A stretch of DNA of 64,000 nucleotides from Costus lasius. Its lineage: Eukaryota; Streptophyta; Magnoliopsida; Zingiberales; Costaceae. Both the position numbers and the translations under genes were made by a program. The notes beneath the pieces are model-generated. The model was not told the origin of the DNA and did no database searches. It saw nothing but the letters and a program-made list of their open reading frames with translations. Position 1 is the stretch's first letter; each line of letters opens with the position of its first letter. This document shows, piece after piece, positions 22,827-33,770 of the stretch. Location: assembly GCA_027563935.2 (NCBI GenBank), contig CM050450.1, positions 10,833,957 to 10,897,956 on the forward strand, in the 5' to 3' direction.

Positions 22827-25800
22827 ATGGAGAGTGGTTTTACAAAGATGGTTTGTTTGAATAGTTCAAACTATCACATATGGAGGAATAAAATGAAAGA
22901 TCTTTTATTTGTTAAGAGATTGCATTTACCTGTGTTTGCAAATGAGAAGCCTGAATCCAAAAGTGATGAGGATTGGGAATTTGAACATGAGCAAGTGTGC
23001 AGTTATATCCGACAGTTTGTGGATGCTAATGTCTACAATCATATTTGTAGTGAGACTAATGCACAAATTCTATGGAATAAGCTTGAGAGATTATTTGCTT
23101 GAAAGACAGGTAATAATAAATTGTTTTTGCTCAAGAAATTGATACAGTTGAAATACAAAGAAGGAAATTCTATGGCAGATCACTTGAATGAGTTTCAGAG
23201 TGTGATTGATCAGCTCTCTGGTATGGGTATTAAATTTGATGATGAAGTTCTTGGTCGTTGGTTGCTTAATACTTTGCCTGATTCATGGGAGACATTCAGG
23301 GTCTCCCTTACTAACTCAGCCCCTCATGGTGTTGTGTCCTTGGAACTTGTGAAAGGAGGTGTTCTGAATGAGGAGATAAGAAGAAAGTCTCAAGGTTCTT
23401 CCTCACACTCAGAGATTCTCTTTACTGAAAATAGGGGGAGAAGTAATCGAAGAACTGATAAGAGCAGAGATAAAAGTAGAAGCAAGTCAAGATCAAAATA
23501 TAAGAATTTTAAATGTCATCATTGTGGAAAGCCATGACACATCAAGAAATATTGCTACCAATGGAAAAGAGAGAATAGAGGTAACAATGACAAAAGTGAG
23601 AAAAAGCATGATGACCGTGTTACTACCACATCTACTAGTGATGATTTAATTATTGTTCATGAAGTTGGAGATGCGGTAAATTTCACTTGTGATGAGACAT
23701 GTTGGGTGGTAGATACAGCAGCTACTCGCCATGTTACCAGCCATAGAGAGTTCTTTTCTTCTTATACTGTAGGTGACTTTGGTGCATTGAAGATGGGCAA
23801 TGATGTTGAATCAAAAGTTCTTGGCGTCGGTAATGTGTGCTTGGAAACTAATAGTGGAGCACAATTAATATTGAAAGATGTAAGACATGCACCTGATATT
23901 AGACTGAATTTGATTTCAGTTGGGCAACTTGATGATGAGGGGTATCATAATGACTTTGGAGGAGGTAATTGGAAACTCAGTAGAGGATCACTTATTTTGG
24001 CTCGTGGGAATAAGTATTCTGGTTTGTATAGGACACAGTTTTCTATCTCTAAGTCAGTTGTCAATGTTTTGGAGAATGAAGAGGTCCCTCAGTTATGGCA
24101 TAAGCGTCTCAGTCACATTAGTGAGAAAGAACTTGATTGTTTGGCCAAGAAGAACTTACTTCCAAGTGTAAAAAGTCCAAAGTTGAAGAAATGTGATCAT
24201 TGTTTGGCAGGAAAGCAAAATAGAGTTTCATCCAAGAGTCATCCTTCTCCCAGAAAGTCAGATCACCTAGAGCTAGTACATTCAGATGTTTGTGGTCCTT
24301 TGAAGGTACGATCATTTGGTGGTGCTATTTATTTTGTCACCTTTATTGATGATTATTCTAGAAAGCTTTGGATATATGCTTTGAAAACAAAGGATCAAGT
24401 GTTTGATGCATTTAAGCAATTTCAAGCCCTTGTTGAAAGGAAAACAGGAAAGAAGCTTAAATGTATATGCTCTGATAATAGTGGAGAATATGGTGGTGCC
24501 TTTGATGATTATTGCAGGTTACAAGGCATCAGACACCAAAAGACTACCCCGAAGACTCCTCAGCTTAATGGGTTAGCTGAAAGGATGAATAGAACCTTAA
24601 TTGAGAGAGTCAGATGTTTGCTTTCAGAAACAAAGTTGCCAAAGTCCTTTTGGGGTGAAGCCTTAAAGACAGTGACTCATGTGATCAATCTATCTCCTAG
24701 TGTACCATTACAAGGTGATGTTCCTAATAGAGTATGGTATGGTAAGAATGTTTCTTACAATCATCTTCGTGTTTTTGGTTGTAAGGCTTTTGTACATATC
24801 CCAAAAGATGAAAGGTCAAAGTTAAATGGCAAGACCCGTCAGTGCATCTTCATTGGCTATGGTGAAGATGAGTTTGGATACAGGTTTTATGATCCGGTAG
24901 AGAAGAAGCTTGCAAGAAGTAGAGATGTTGTGTTCTGTGAAGATCAGACTATTGAGGATATTGGGAAGTCAGAGGAGACTTCCAAGAGTTGTGAGATGAG
25001 TGTTGATCTTGCTTCATCAACACTGTTAGATAGCATAGTACGAGATAGTCCTCAGAGTTGTGAGATGAGTGTTGATCCTGCTTCATCAACACTATTGGAT
25101 AGCATAGTACGAGATAGTCCTCAACATCAAGGAACAGAACAAGACATGGTTGATGATGATGTTCCTACTAATCAAGTTTTTGATCAAATCTTGCAGGAAT
25201 CTAGTGATATGGCTCAAAGGTCTTCTAGGGAGAGACGACCTTCTATTAGATACTCCTCTGATGAGTATGTACTCCTCACTGAAGGGGGAGAACCTGAGTC
25301 CTATGAAGAGGCTATTGAATCTGACCAAAAGCAATAATGGATTGAAACCATGAAAGATGAGATGAAATCTCTATATGACAACAATACTTTTGAATTGGTA
25401 CAACTACCAAAGGGTAAGAAAGCTTTGAAGAACAGGTGGATTTATAGGTTAAAGCAAGAAGAAAATGTCTCACATCCACGGTATAAAGCTAGATTGGTTG
25501 TTAAAGGCTTTAATCAGAAGAAGAGAATTGATTTTGAAGAGATCTTCTCTCCAGTTGTGAAAATGTCATCCATCAGAATTGTGTTAGGCTTGGCTGCTAA
25601 GCTTGATCTGGAGATTGAGCAAATGGATGTGAAGACTGTATTTCTTCATAGTGATTTGGATAAAGAAATTTATATGGAGCAGCCAGAAGGTTTCACAGTA
25701 AAAGGGAAAGAAGATAATGTGTGTAGATTGAAGAAGAGCTTGTATGGTTTGAAACAAGCTCCCAAGTAGTGGTATAAGAAATTTGAATCTGTCATGATTG

Positions 25801-26856
25801 AAAAAGGCTACAAGAAAACTTCTTTAGACCATTGTGTTTTTACACATAGATTCTCTGATGATGATTTTATCATATTATTGCTTTATGTTGATGATATGCT
25901 TATTGTTGGTCAGAATGCTTTCAGAATTATCAAGTTGAAGCAAGAGTTGAGCAAGCATTTTGCAATGAAGAATTTGGGTCATGCAAGTCGAATTCTTGGT
26001 ATGCAAATTGTGAGAGATAAAAAGGCAAGAAAGTTATGGTTATCACAAGAGAAGTATATTGAAAAGATACTTCAAAGGTTCAACATGCATCAAGCTAAAG
26101 CGGTTAGTACTCCACTTGCTATACACTTTAGGCTTAGTCATAAGCAAAGTCCTTCTACTGAGAAAGAGAAGGAAGATATGCAAAAAGTTCCTTATGCATC
26201 TGCTGTTGGTAGTTTGATATACGCCATGGTATGTACAAGACCTGATATTGCATATGCTGTTGGGGTTGTTAGCAGATTTATGTCTGAGCCTAGAAGAGAG
26301 CATTGAAATACAATAAAATGGATTATGAGATATCTTCGAGGCACAATTGATTTAAAACTCTGTTTTGGTAGTGATGGACCTACTCTAGTTGGTTACACTG
26401 ACTCTGATATGGCAGGAGATATTGACTCAAGGAAATCCACTTCTGGTTACTTGATTACCTTTGCAGGTGGTGCTGTGGCATGGCAATCAAGGCTGCAAAA
26501 ATGTGTTGCACTATCAACTACAGAAGCAGAATTTATTGCAGTAACTGAAGCATGTAAAGAATTGCTTTGGATGAAAAGGTTTGTGGAGGAACTTAGCTTT
26601 GTTCAAGAGAGGTATGTTTTATTTTGTGATAGTCAGAGCGCTATTCATCTTGGAAAGAATCATACATTTCATTCTAGATCAAAACATATTGATGTGAGAT
26701 ATCATTGGATACGTGATGTGCTTGATAAAAAGTTGCTAGAACTTGAGAAGATTCATACAGATGATAAATGGTGCTGATATATTGACAAAGTCTTTGCAGA
26801 AAGAGAAGCTTGAGACTTGCAAATTGATCGTTGGATTGGCGAACCTCTCCACATAG
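22827..26856 (+). pseudogene. gag-pol polyprotein of Tork/Tnt1-like copia element
   Basis: One frame runs from the ATG at 22827 to about 26766, giving in order gag, a CCHC knuckle (CHHCGKP, 23511-23535), protease (VVDTAATRH at about 23706; DTAA instead of DSGA, as in Tnt1 relatives), integrase with HHCC finger and DDE core (SDNSGEYGG, AERMNRT), reverse transcriptase (YVDDM at 25884-25898) and RNase H (TDSDMAGD, FCDSQSAI, RSKHIDVRYHWIRD). Five in-frame stops interrupt it (23100, 23535, 25335, 25767, 26304). The last three look like C-to-T or G-to-A changes of Gln or Trp codons. A one-base insertion near 26766 moves the end into another frame, whose stop is at 26854-26856. Non-functional but nearly full length. 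Confidence 0.92.
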
Positions 26857-26860
26857 TCGA

Positions 26861-26872
26861 GAGGGGGAGAAT
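26861..26872 (+). promoter_or_regulatory. Polypurine tract
   Basis: GAGGGGGAGAAT immediately before the 3' LTR, the expected plus-strand primer site. Confidence 0.8.
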
Positions 26873-27492
26873 TGTTGGGCTAATGGGTCTCTCCTATGTG
26901 GAGAGGGCCCAATAATTAAAAGCCCATTAGGGCTAAGTGAATATGCTGGTCTAGAGGCGCTTTGGACATATAGGGTTTTTTGGAACAAGAGAAAAAATCG
27001 AGTTGGAGGCGGCTGGAATTTCTGCTCTGCACAGCTGTGATTGATTTTACGATCGGAATGTCATCCGTGGTCCGATCGAGCTGATTTTTGGACAGCAGCC
27101 GGAGCACCTGTTTGTCTTCGTTCTGAACGGTGGTGATCTGATTTGGAGGTACGAAAGTTTCTCTGCTAAGCCCGAACATTTGCTGCAGATTTGGTTTTCT
27201 GTTTTTGTTGGGCTGCAATAGTTTCTGTGATCAAACGCACGATCGGTTGGTCATCTGTGATCCGATCGTGCTGAAATTTGGACAGAAGTTAGAAGACTCA
27301 ATAATATTTGCTTTCAATGGTGGAGATTTGTTTTTATGGTATAAATATTTCTCAGATTTATTCAGAACGTGAGTAATATTTGGGAGACTGTTTTTGGTGA
27401 TCTCTTTTGTGATTCTCTTGTCAATTTTATGATTATTGGAGTTGTGTACTCCTTGTAACAAATTTGGACGCCTCTTGTATTTATTTGACAGC
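26873..27492 (+). repeat. Truncated 3' LTR of the Tork-like copia element
   Basis: Matches the 5' LTR from its TG start up to ttgacagc (22484 equals 27492), then homology stops and sequence of the NLR coiled-coil exon begins. About 180 bp of the LTR are missing. Confidence 0.88.
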
Positions 27493-27693
27493 TTCGATCA
27501 ACAGCTCGCTTTTGATGCTCTCAACAGCTTCGATCACCGTATTGATCTTTACCAAGTTGCTTTTGATGCTCTACAGCTCGCTTTTTACACCAGTAGCGAT
27601 ATGGTAGCGACTGGAGAACAAGGAAATAATCAAGTCGCACAGCTTGTCAACGACGGCAAAGCCGAACCATCCGCCAATCAGTGCCCCAGCCAT
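27493..27693 (-). pseudogene. NLR pseudogene, segment 1 (start of the coiled-coil domain)
   Basis: On the minus strand an ATG at 27693 opens MAGALIGGWFGFAVVDKLCD and continues LIISLFSSRYHIATGVKSEL, typical of the Rx-type coiled-coil N-terminus of CNL proteins. Codon 41 (27571-27573) is TAG where these proteins usually have Gln. After KINTVIEAVE the sequence becomes a reshuffled repeat of itself and then meets the copia LTR at 27492. The whole stretch between here and the NB-ARC remnant at 21862 (rest of coiled coil, P-loop, kinase-2, GLPLA) is missing. This is the true 5' end of the gene at 16497-21862. Confidence 0.85.
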
Positions 27694-27860
27694 TGAGAGG
27701 AACGATGCAGGGGAGCTCGGAGTTACTAATTCAATTCTTTCGTGTGGTTAGGCAAGAGAAGTGAGGTAGCAGAGCAGCAAGCAATCGCCTTATTCAATTT
27801 AGCCTTGAGCTGAGGTTAGCTTTTCTAGCCTATGCAAAGCAAGCCCCCAATTATACTTAC
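27694..27860 (-). other. 5' flank of the NLR pseudogene
   Basis: About 165 bp upstream of the coiled-coil ATG, presumably 5' UTR and promoter-proximal DNA, cut at 27861 by the chromovirus LTR. No clear TATA box seen. Confidence 0.4.
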
Positions 27861-28663
27861 TATTAGGCCTGCGGGCCGAAAAATTGGGCGCGGCCCAATT
27901 TCCCAGCCCTGCCCAGTTAACCTGCTGATCGGGTCAACGGGTGGAGGAAACAGATCGGGCACGACGCCCAGATCCGATATCCCCAACTGGCGATTTACGC
28001 GCATGCTGTTGCGTATGCACGCGAGCTGACGCAGACAGGGCATGCGGCGTGGGCGATTGACGCCTCGGGTGTCGCGTTGACTCGGGCGGGTTCGGGAGAA
28101 AAGAGATGAGATGTCTCTCTCGTCAGGACACGAGCTTCTGGTAACGAAGAGAAGCTCATCGGCACTCACCTCCCCTCTCCTCTCCGGCTAGCCGACGTCG
28201 TCGAACGTCCTTCCCTGAGCTCCCCTGCATATCCTGTGGTGTGGGAGGGTGGATCGGATTGCGAGGAGCTCCCCGTCCTCTTCCACCGTCTTCTGCGCAC
28301 CACCGTCATCGTCGCCGTCGACCTCGCCGGTGCCACACTTTCAAACCGCCTTGGAAGGCACGGCTAGCCACCACGTCATTGACCTGAAGGAGCCGGCGGT
28401 CTGAGTGATCGCCGAGGTATATTCTTCCCCGCTCATTTTCAGCTTAGCTTCTCCCGGTCGAGCTCGCGGCTCCCGGTGTTCTTCCCCGTCTCCGCTTCCG
28501 AAAGTGAATCCTGCCGTGGCCGTTTTCCTCCTCTCTTGCTCCTCCGGCGAGCCCTCTCCTCCTCTCCTAGCGGCCGGCTCGCTTGCGTGCGAGAAGTTCC
28601 GGCGCCGATGCTCGTCTGCGAGCGAGCGTTTCCTGTATTTATTTGTCGCCTGCGTTCGACGAG
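27861..28663 (+). repeat. 5' LTR of B, first piece
   Basis: Matches 39367-40156 of the intact 3' LTR and ends in ACGAG (28659-28663), the target site of the inserted Athila-like LTR. GC-rich, with several long open frames on both strands that are equally present in the other LTR and are not genes. Confidence 0.85.
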
Positions 28664-30393
28664 TGACACGACCGCAAGTGCACGGTTATGTCGGAGTAAT
28701 ATAAAAGATGTCGAATCCCACAGGGAACAAGGTTGAGTACTAGAAAGTCTGAGTCCTAATAGCTAGGCGAATCGAAACGTGGGTTTTTGAAGACGGAAAT
28801 AAAAAACAAACAAGTGTAACTACTTCGGTAGAGAAAAGATATAAGAGAGAATTCAGGGCTACGGCTTCCACCACGATGATAATCTTAATCGCATAAGAAA
28901 GATATTAGTTATTTGGTTTATTGGTTTTACACAAGGAGTCTAACCCTAGGGTACAAGGTGCCCTCTCTCGAGTGATACACCCTGGTGTTCGTTTTAGACC
29001 GACCTCCTACTCTCGCGGTGGATCGTTCTAAGACGAACCCAATAAGTCCTATGGCAGACTATGAAATCCTCGAGCGAAGACCAAGCACTCTCGTGTCGAG
29101 GTCTCTCAAGTTTTACTCAGAGGTTCGACCCTTACGATCCTTCTCTCGATATGAAACGTAACGGCTAACACACTATATTACTCGGCCAAGGTAAAACCAC
29201 GAAATAAATACGTCAAAGTAAAATATGCTCACAATTCATATCAAATAACATAAATAGATACAAAGTTTGCAATTAAAATCATCAAATGGTTTCTACCAAG
29301 CCCCGAAATAGGGTTTACGCTACAATCGTCATTTAAACGCTCAAAATCTCTCTTTTAATGAAATAAAAAGTATAAGAAAATGAAGCTAAGGGGAAGGAGA
29401 CGATGAACCGAAGGAATCCTGAAGAAATCATGATGATCGTGTGTCTCAATCTCCGAAAATCTCCAAAAGTTGCCTCTGTCGCCGTGTTATTCCGCCCGCG
29501 CCCCTTCTTCGCATGAATGCTCGATCTCTAGGTCACGAAATTTTGGGCTTTTATATTCTTTCTCTTCGCCTCGAAGTAAGCTTTCCAAAAAGTCTTCACT
29601 TGCTAAATTTAGACTTGAATCAGGTACAAAATCGCCAAAATACTGAATGAGTGTTGGTCAACTCGCCCTAACTCGCCTTTTCCTCGATTGCTCCCCAAAT
29701 ATGGCACGAGAATTAGGGCTTTTATGTTCCTTGCCCTCTCATTCGAATTAGCTTTCCATAGAATCCTCACTTGCTAAATTTGGACTCCAAACGAGTGAAA
29801 AATCAAGAAAAACCGAGTAAGACTCGGACACGTGCCTGAGTGGGTTAGAATCACGGGTGAACCCGTCGGGTTCACCTGCCCGTGATTCTTACTGTAAATT
29901 TCGGCGAATAGAAGCGCGGTGCACCCCGTGGGGTTCACCCGGCCGTGCTTTTCTCTGGAGTGATTCTGGTTGAAGTTTTCAAGAAATCCGGTGAACCCGG
30001 TGGGGTTCACCTGCCTGTGAAGCTTTCTGCGAATTCTGCTGGCTGGCGACCGGGATGGTGAACCCCATGGGGTTCACCCGGCCGTGATTCTCTCTGTAAG
30101 TTTCCTCCGGCCTGGCGAAGAATCTGCCTGGCCGTATTTTTGAGGTTAACTCCGTTTAAGCCCAAATTTGACTTGTGACTTCGTCTTCACACGAGAAATC
30201 GTCCCATGGCCTCAGAATCTTCAAAATATGTCAAAAAAAGGGTGTTTTTACCTGAAATTTCATAAAAGTACCAAAAAGTGAAGATTCCGATGATATGAAG
30301 GAAATAAGGCTATAATGAGTATAAAAGTGTTAAAATAAGCCTAGATTTGACATGAAATACAACGGAAAAACACTACCAAAATGCAATGCATCA
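28664..30393 (-). repeat. LTR of Athila-like element X, flanked by ACGAG on both sides
   Basis: 1730 bp from TGACACGACC to ...GCATCA, nearly identical to 33771-35520. ACGAG precedes it (28659-28663) and follows it (30394-30398), and B LTR sequence continues on both sides, so by itself it has the form of a solo LTR. It carries four GTGAACCC...GGGTTCAC palindromes at about 29857-30077. Confidence 0.85.
29857..30077. repeat. Palindrome cluster in left X LTR
   Basis: Four inverted repeats spaced about 65-70 bp (29857-29875, 29918-29938, 29991-30010, 30058-30077). The last is a perfect 20-bp palindrome, GTGAACCCCATGGGGTTCAC. Each is followed by a (C)CTGCCCGTGA- or CCGGCCGTG-like tail. Confidence 0.9.
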
Positions 30394-30558
30394 ACGAGGT
30401 ACATCTAGGGCTTGCTGCCTGCGTGCAGTTGTGGTTGCCCCTAGTTCGGGAGCAGCCGGCGATTGCTTCCCTGTCCGGCGAGCTGCCTTGGTGAACGGAT
30501 CTCCACCTTCCGCGCTAAAGAGCATCCGGTCGACGTCCGCCTCTCCAGCTTCCCGATG
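30394..30558 (+). repeat. Chromovirus B LTR, continuation after the left X LTR
   Basis: ACGAGGTACATCTAGGGC and onward matches 40152-40320 of the intact B LTR and stops abruptly after cctctccagcttcc at about 30558, where Athila-type sequence begins. Confidence 0.8.
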
Positions 30559-30956
30559 TAGGTGGGTGAGAATAGCTGCTGAAATTGCTCCCACCCGATG
30601 GATGCATACATCAAGTCAAAGTCTCCAAGCATCCTTAGCATCTGTAAGGTGGTTCGATCAAGATACCGCGTATTGAGCACGCGGCGTTGTCGCAGAATCT
30701 GATACCGTGCCTCTTGTGCAGCATTCCGGAAGGTAATCCCGAACTCGTTCGGGGGAGACACGTAAGGCTGTGGTCGGCTGGCAGGTCTGCGGCCGTGACG
30801 AGACGAAGAAGAGCCTGGCATAGCTGAAGAGGGCCGGTAGGAAGGAGGAGTAGGCGTCGGCTCATACTCCTCATCGTCCGTGGTGGACGAATCTGACAGC
30901 GCCTGTTGAGGGCATGAGGTTCTCTTGCTGGCCATGGCTTTTGTCCTTGGAGGCAT
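30559..30956 (-). pseudogene. ATHILA ORF1-like coding region, truncated
   Basis: Minus-strand frame starting MPPRTKAMASKRTSCPQQAL at 30956, followed by a Ser/Pro-rich stretch and then EARYQILRQRRVLNTRYLD...LGDFDLMYASIGWEQFQQL. This is the conserved N-terminal pattern of the ATHILA ORF1 family found in plant Ty3/gypsy elements. True coding stops near 30559 where the frame runs into B LTR DNA, so most of the protein is missing. The role of ATHILA ORF1 proteins is unknown. Upstream of it (31100-31430) lies a leader-like segment and the palindrome cluster at 31440-31713. Confidence 0.7.
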
Positions 30957-31439
30957 TGTGTCGAGGTGATTGGAAGACGACTGGTAAGTGTCGACTGTGA
31001 GAAATCTGGTCGGAGGTGTTCTCAGATCGGAGGTGGTGGTGGATCAGTAGAAAGTCGGCGAAATCAGGTGACACAAAAATCTGATGTGAAACCGGTGAGA
31101 GTAGCTCGAACAGACCGCAAGGAATCGTAAATCAGAACCTGAGAGATCGCCTTCAAGTGGTAAGACGAGGAGAAGGCGGCGTAATCCGCTGATCTCGTCG
31201 AGCATCGGTAGGCGGCGGCGTAGATATACGAGATCTTGCGAGGCGAAAGTCTGGAACCGATTGAAGAGGAAACTGGTTCAGATGAGAGGGGAAAACCTAG
31301 ATCAAACCCTTAGGGATCCCTTCGGAGGCTCAGAAGAGGAGAAGGCGGCGCGGTCGGGTGGATTTCTCCAAGTATGGAAGGCGGCAGCAGAAATTCGCGT
31401 GCGTGCCCTAATTCGGGGCGAACTTGACTCAAAATTCCA

Positions 31440-31713
31440 GTGAACCCGCCCGGGTTCACTCGCCCGTGATGCTTACTGTGGTCTGGGGTGAACCCGCTGG
31501 GGTTCACCGACCCATGAAGCATCCTGGAAAATTTTTGGTTTTAGGAATCGTGGTGAACCCCGTGGGATTCACCTGCCTGTGAAGCTTACTGGTTGGATTC
31601 TGCGCATATAGAATACCGGTGAACCCCCTGGGTTCACCTGCCCGTGAAGTCCTCTGGTTACAAAGCCTGGGCGGATTGTACAGTACACGTCACGGTGAAC
31701 CCCATGGGATTCA
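31440..31713. repeat. Palindrome cluster in the internal region of X
   Basis: Five more GTGAACCC...GGGTTCAC inverted repeats (31440-31459, 31488-31507, 31553-31572, 31619-31637, 31694-31713) with the same 60-75 bp spacing and the same GCCCGTGA-like tails as in the X LTRs, although the surrounding sequence is not LTR. Confidence 0.88.
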
Positions 31714-31727
31714 CCAGGCCGTGATGT

Positions 31728-33581
31728 TCACTGTTCACTCGAAAAAATTCTGAAAAAAATCTGGAAAAATTCCCTTGCACTCCAACTTCCTCCTACATCA
31801 TAAAGAGACATAGATTTAGTAGCAATTCCCTCTAGAAAACCAAAATTAAAATAAAAAGTAAAGTAACAGTCTAAAACACTAACTAATATCAAGGAGAAAC
31901 TATGCATAAAAACTAAAATCAAGCAAAAACTTGAGTTACCTCCTAAGAGCGCTAGGTTTAGGTCGGCAGTTCGACCATAAGAGTGTTATTCATAAATCAG
32001 AATGAAGATGAAATTACCAAGTGGTTCATACCTTGAAGGGTCAGAAAATGATTTCAAGCTTATTTTACCTTCATCAGTTACCTTGGTTGTTTCCTTATGC
32101 AAATTTTCAAATTGTACCTTCCTCAAGTTGACTGGTTCAGTTGAATCTAGGAGTATAGCAAAAGGTTGAGCTTTTTCATTGTCTTTCACCTTCTCTTCAG
32201 CTGCAAAACAGATATCTATAGGATCCACAAATAATTTGTCAATCATATCTTGGTTAACTACTTCCTCAACAACATCAACATTGTGACAAGTCCCTACAAA
32301 AGAAGGTATATCCTCAAGTGGTTTCTCATGTTCTATCTCCTCATTTAATTGTTCAGGTTGAAGTGTCTAAGGAGATTTAATCTCAGTGTCATGTGCAGGC
32401 ATCCTAGGCTCCTCAAGTTGTTTCCCATTACAAGTTATAATTGCATCACAATATTCTCTTGGGTATGTTTCAAATTGGGATGAGAGTTTACCAGAGGCTA
32501 TTGTAGAGGTGCTAGCTTGATTAGCCAATTGGGTTTCCAACATCTTATTATGGGCCTCAAGAGCATCTACTTTAGATGTTAGTTGCCTAATGACTTCACA
32601 AACACTCTCATTTTCCTTGGTTTGTGCTGCCACAATAGTCTCTAGTAGTGACTCAAGGTTAGACTTTTGAGGTGACACAAACTGTCTCGATTGAAATTCA
32701 GGAGGTTGCCTATAGTTAGGTTGGGGAATTGTGTTGGGATTGTTCACATAGGAAAAATTTTCATAGTCCCACCTATTTGGATTGTATGTATTGGAATATG
32801 GGTCTAACTGTGGTCTAGGGTTGAGATTCCAAAAGGTATTGGCTTGCTTTCTAAAAGGTTCAAGTTGTGAGATTCCTAATTTGCATTCGGCGAAGCTGTG
32901 TCCTGACCATTGATTGTGATTGAAGGCCATATCCTCCAGCAGGCTCATAGCATCATCCACAGTCTTGTTCATCAAAGCCCCGCCAGCAGCTGCATCAACA
33001 ATACGCTTCGTGTTAAAATTTAGACCATTATAAAAGGTGTGAACAATTACCCATTTTTGAAGTCCATGATGTGGGCATATTCTTTGAAGTTCTTTAAATC
33101 TATCCCATGCTTCATAGAGTGATTCTCTATCTTTCTGAGTAAAGCTTATAATCTGGTTACGAAACCACACAGTCTTGCTCTGAGGGAAGTATTTGGAAAG
33201 GAAAATTTGGGAGAGCTGGTCCCATGTAGTGATTGATCCTGGTGGTAAGGAGTGTAGCCATATCCTTGCTTGGTCTCTAAGAGAAAAAGGAAAAAACCTT
33301 AATCGAATTGCATCAAAGGAGACACCATTTAATTTCAAAGTATCACAATATTCCAAAAATATAGCTAAATGCATGTAAGGGTCTTCAAGTAAAGAGCCTC
33401 CAAACTGGTTCTGTTGAACCAACGATAGAAGTGCAAGCTTGATCTCAAAATTGCTAGCTTCCACATTGGGGCGAGCAATGCCTGATTGTAAGTGTTGTAT
33501 AGATGGAGCAGCATAATCTCTCAAAGTCTTGTTGTTCATATTTCCAGCAGTCAAAGGTACTCGGGCATTCTCCAAATTCAT
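31728..33581 (-). pseudogene. gag region of Athila-like element X
   Basis: The minus-strand frame 33581-32367 (404 residues) is a plant Ty3/gypsy Gag. It reads FEIKLALLSLVQQNQFGG, DPYMHLAIFLEYCDTLKLNG, a RIWLHSLPPGSITTWDQL block, ESLYEAWDRFKELQRICPHH and TFYNGLNFNT...DAAAGGALMNKTVDDA, the pattern shared by Athila and related lineages. A further open piece (32246-31986) follows with a break between them. No protease, reverse transcriptase or integrase follows: the next recognisable items are the palindromes and the ATHILA ORF1-like region. The 404-residue Gag itself has no internal stop, unlike its neighbours. The element is defective or non-autonomous. Confidence 0.85.
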
Positions 33582-33746
33582 AGATCACCTGTTCTTAAGC
33601 TCCTTAGCAAAAACTATTGATTAGACACAATGATAAAGCTTAAGAAAGGAAATAGCTAAAATAAAAATAAAAAGGAAGAAAAGAAGAAAAGAAAAAAAAA
33701 TGTTTAGTCTACCAATCCTCAGAAATATACTAATATCAACCGTTGT

Positions 33747-33764
33747 TCCCCGGCAACGGCGCCA
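33747..33764 (-). promoter_or_regulatory. Primer-binding site, tRNA-Asp type
   Basis: TCCCCGGCAACGGCGCCA on the plus strand, i.e. TGGCGCCGTTGCCGGGGA in element orientation, six bases from the LTR. This 18-base site is the tRNA-Asp primer site typical of Athila-type elements and fixes the element on the minus strand. Confidence 0.88.
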
Positions 33765-33770
33765 AAAACT

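Larger units (their letters stand above)
21863..27492 (+). mobile_element. Tork/Tnt1-like Ty1/copia retrotransposon, 3' LTR truncated
   Basis: Inserted in the NB-ARC region of the NLR pseudogene, plus strand. Left LTR, primer-binding site, single-frame gag-pol, polypurine tract and a right LTR that lacks its last about 180 bp. Over the shared about 620 bp the two LTRs differ at roughly 4% of positions by eye, mostly transitions, so the insertion is not recent. Because the right LTR end and the adjoining NLR sequence were deleted together, no target duplication can be shown; the five bases before the left LTR are agaac. Confidence 0.9.

Noticed and set aside
28405..28736. Several GC-rich open frames, repeated near 35500-35820 and 39729-40680
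   Set aside because: They recur in every copy of the chromovirus LTR, on both strands and overlapping; they follow from base composition.
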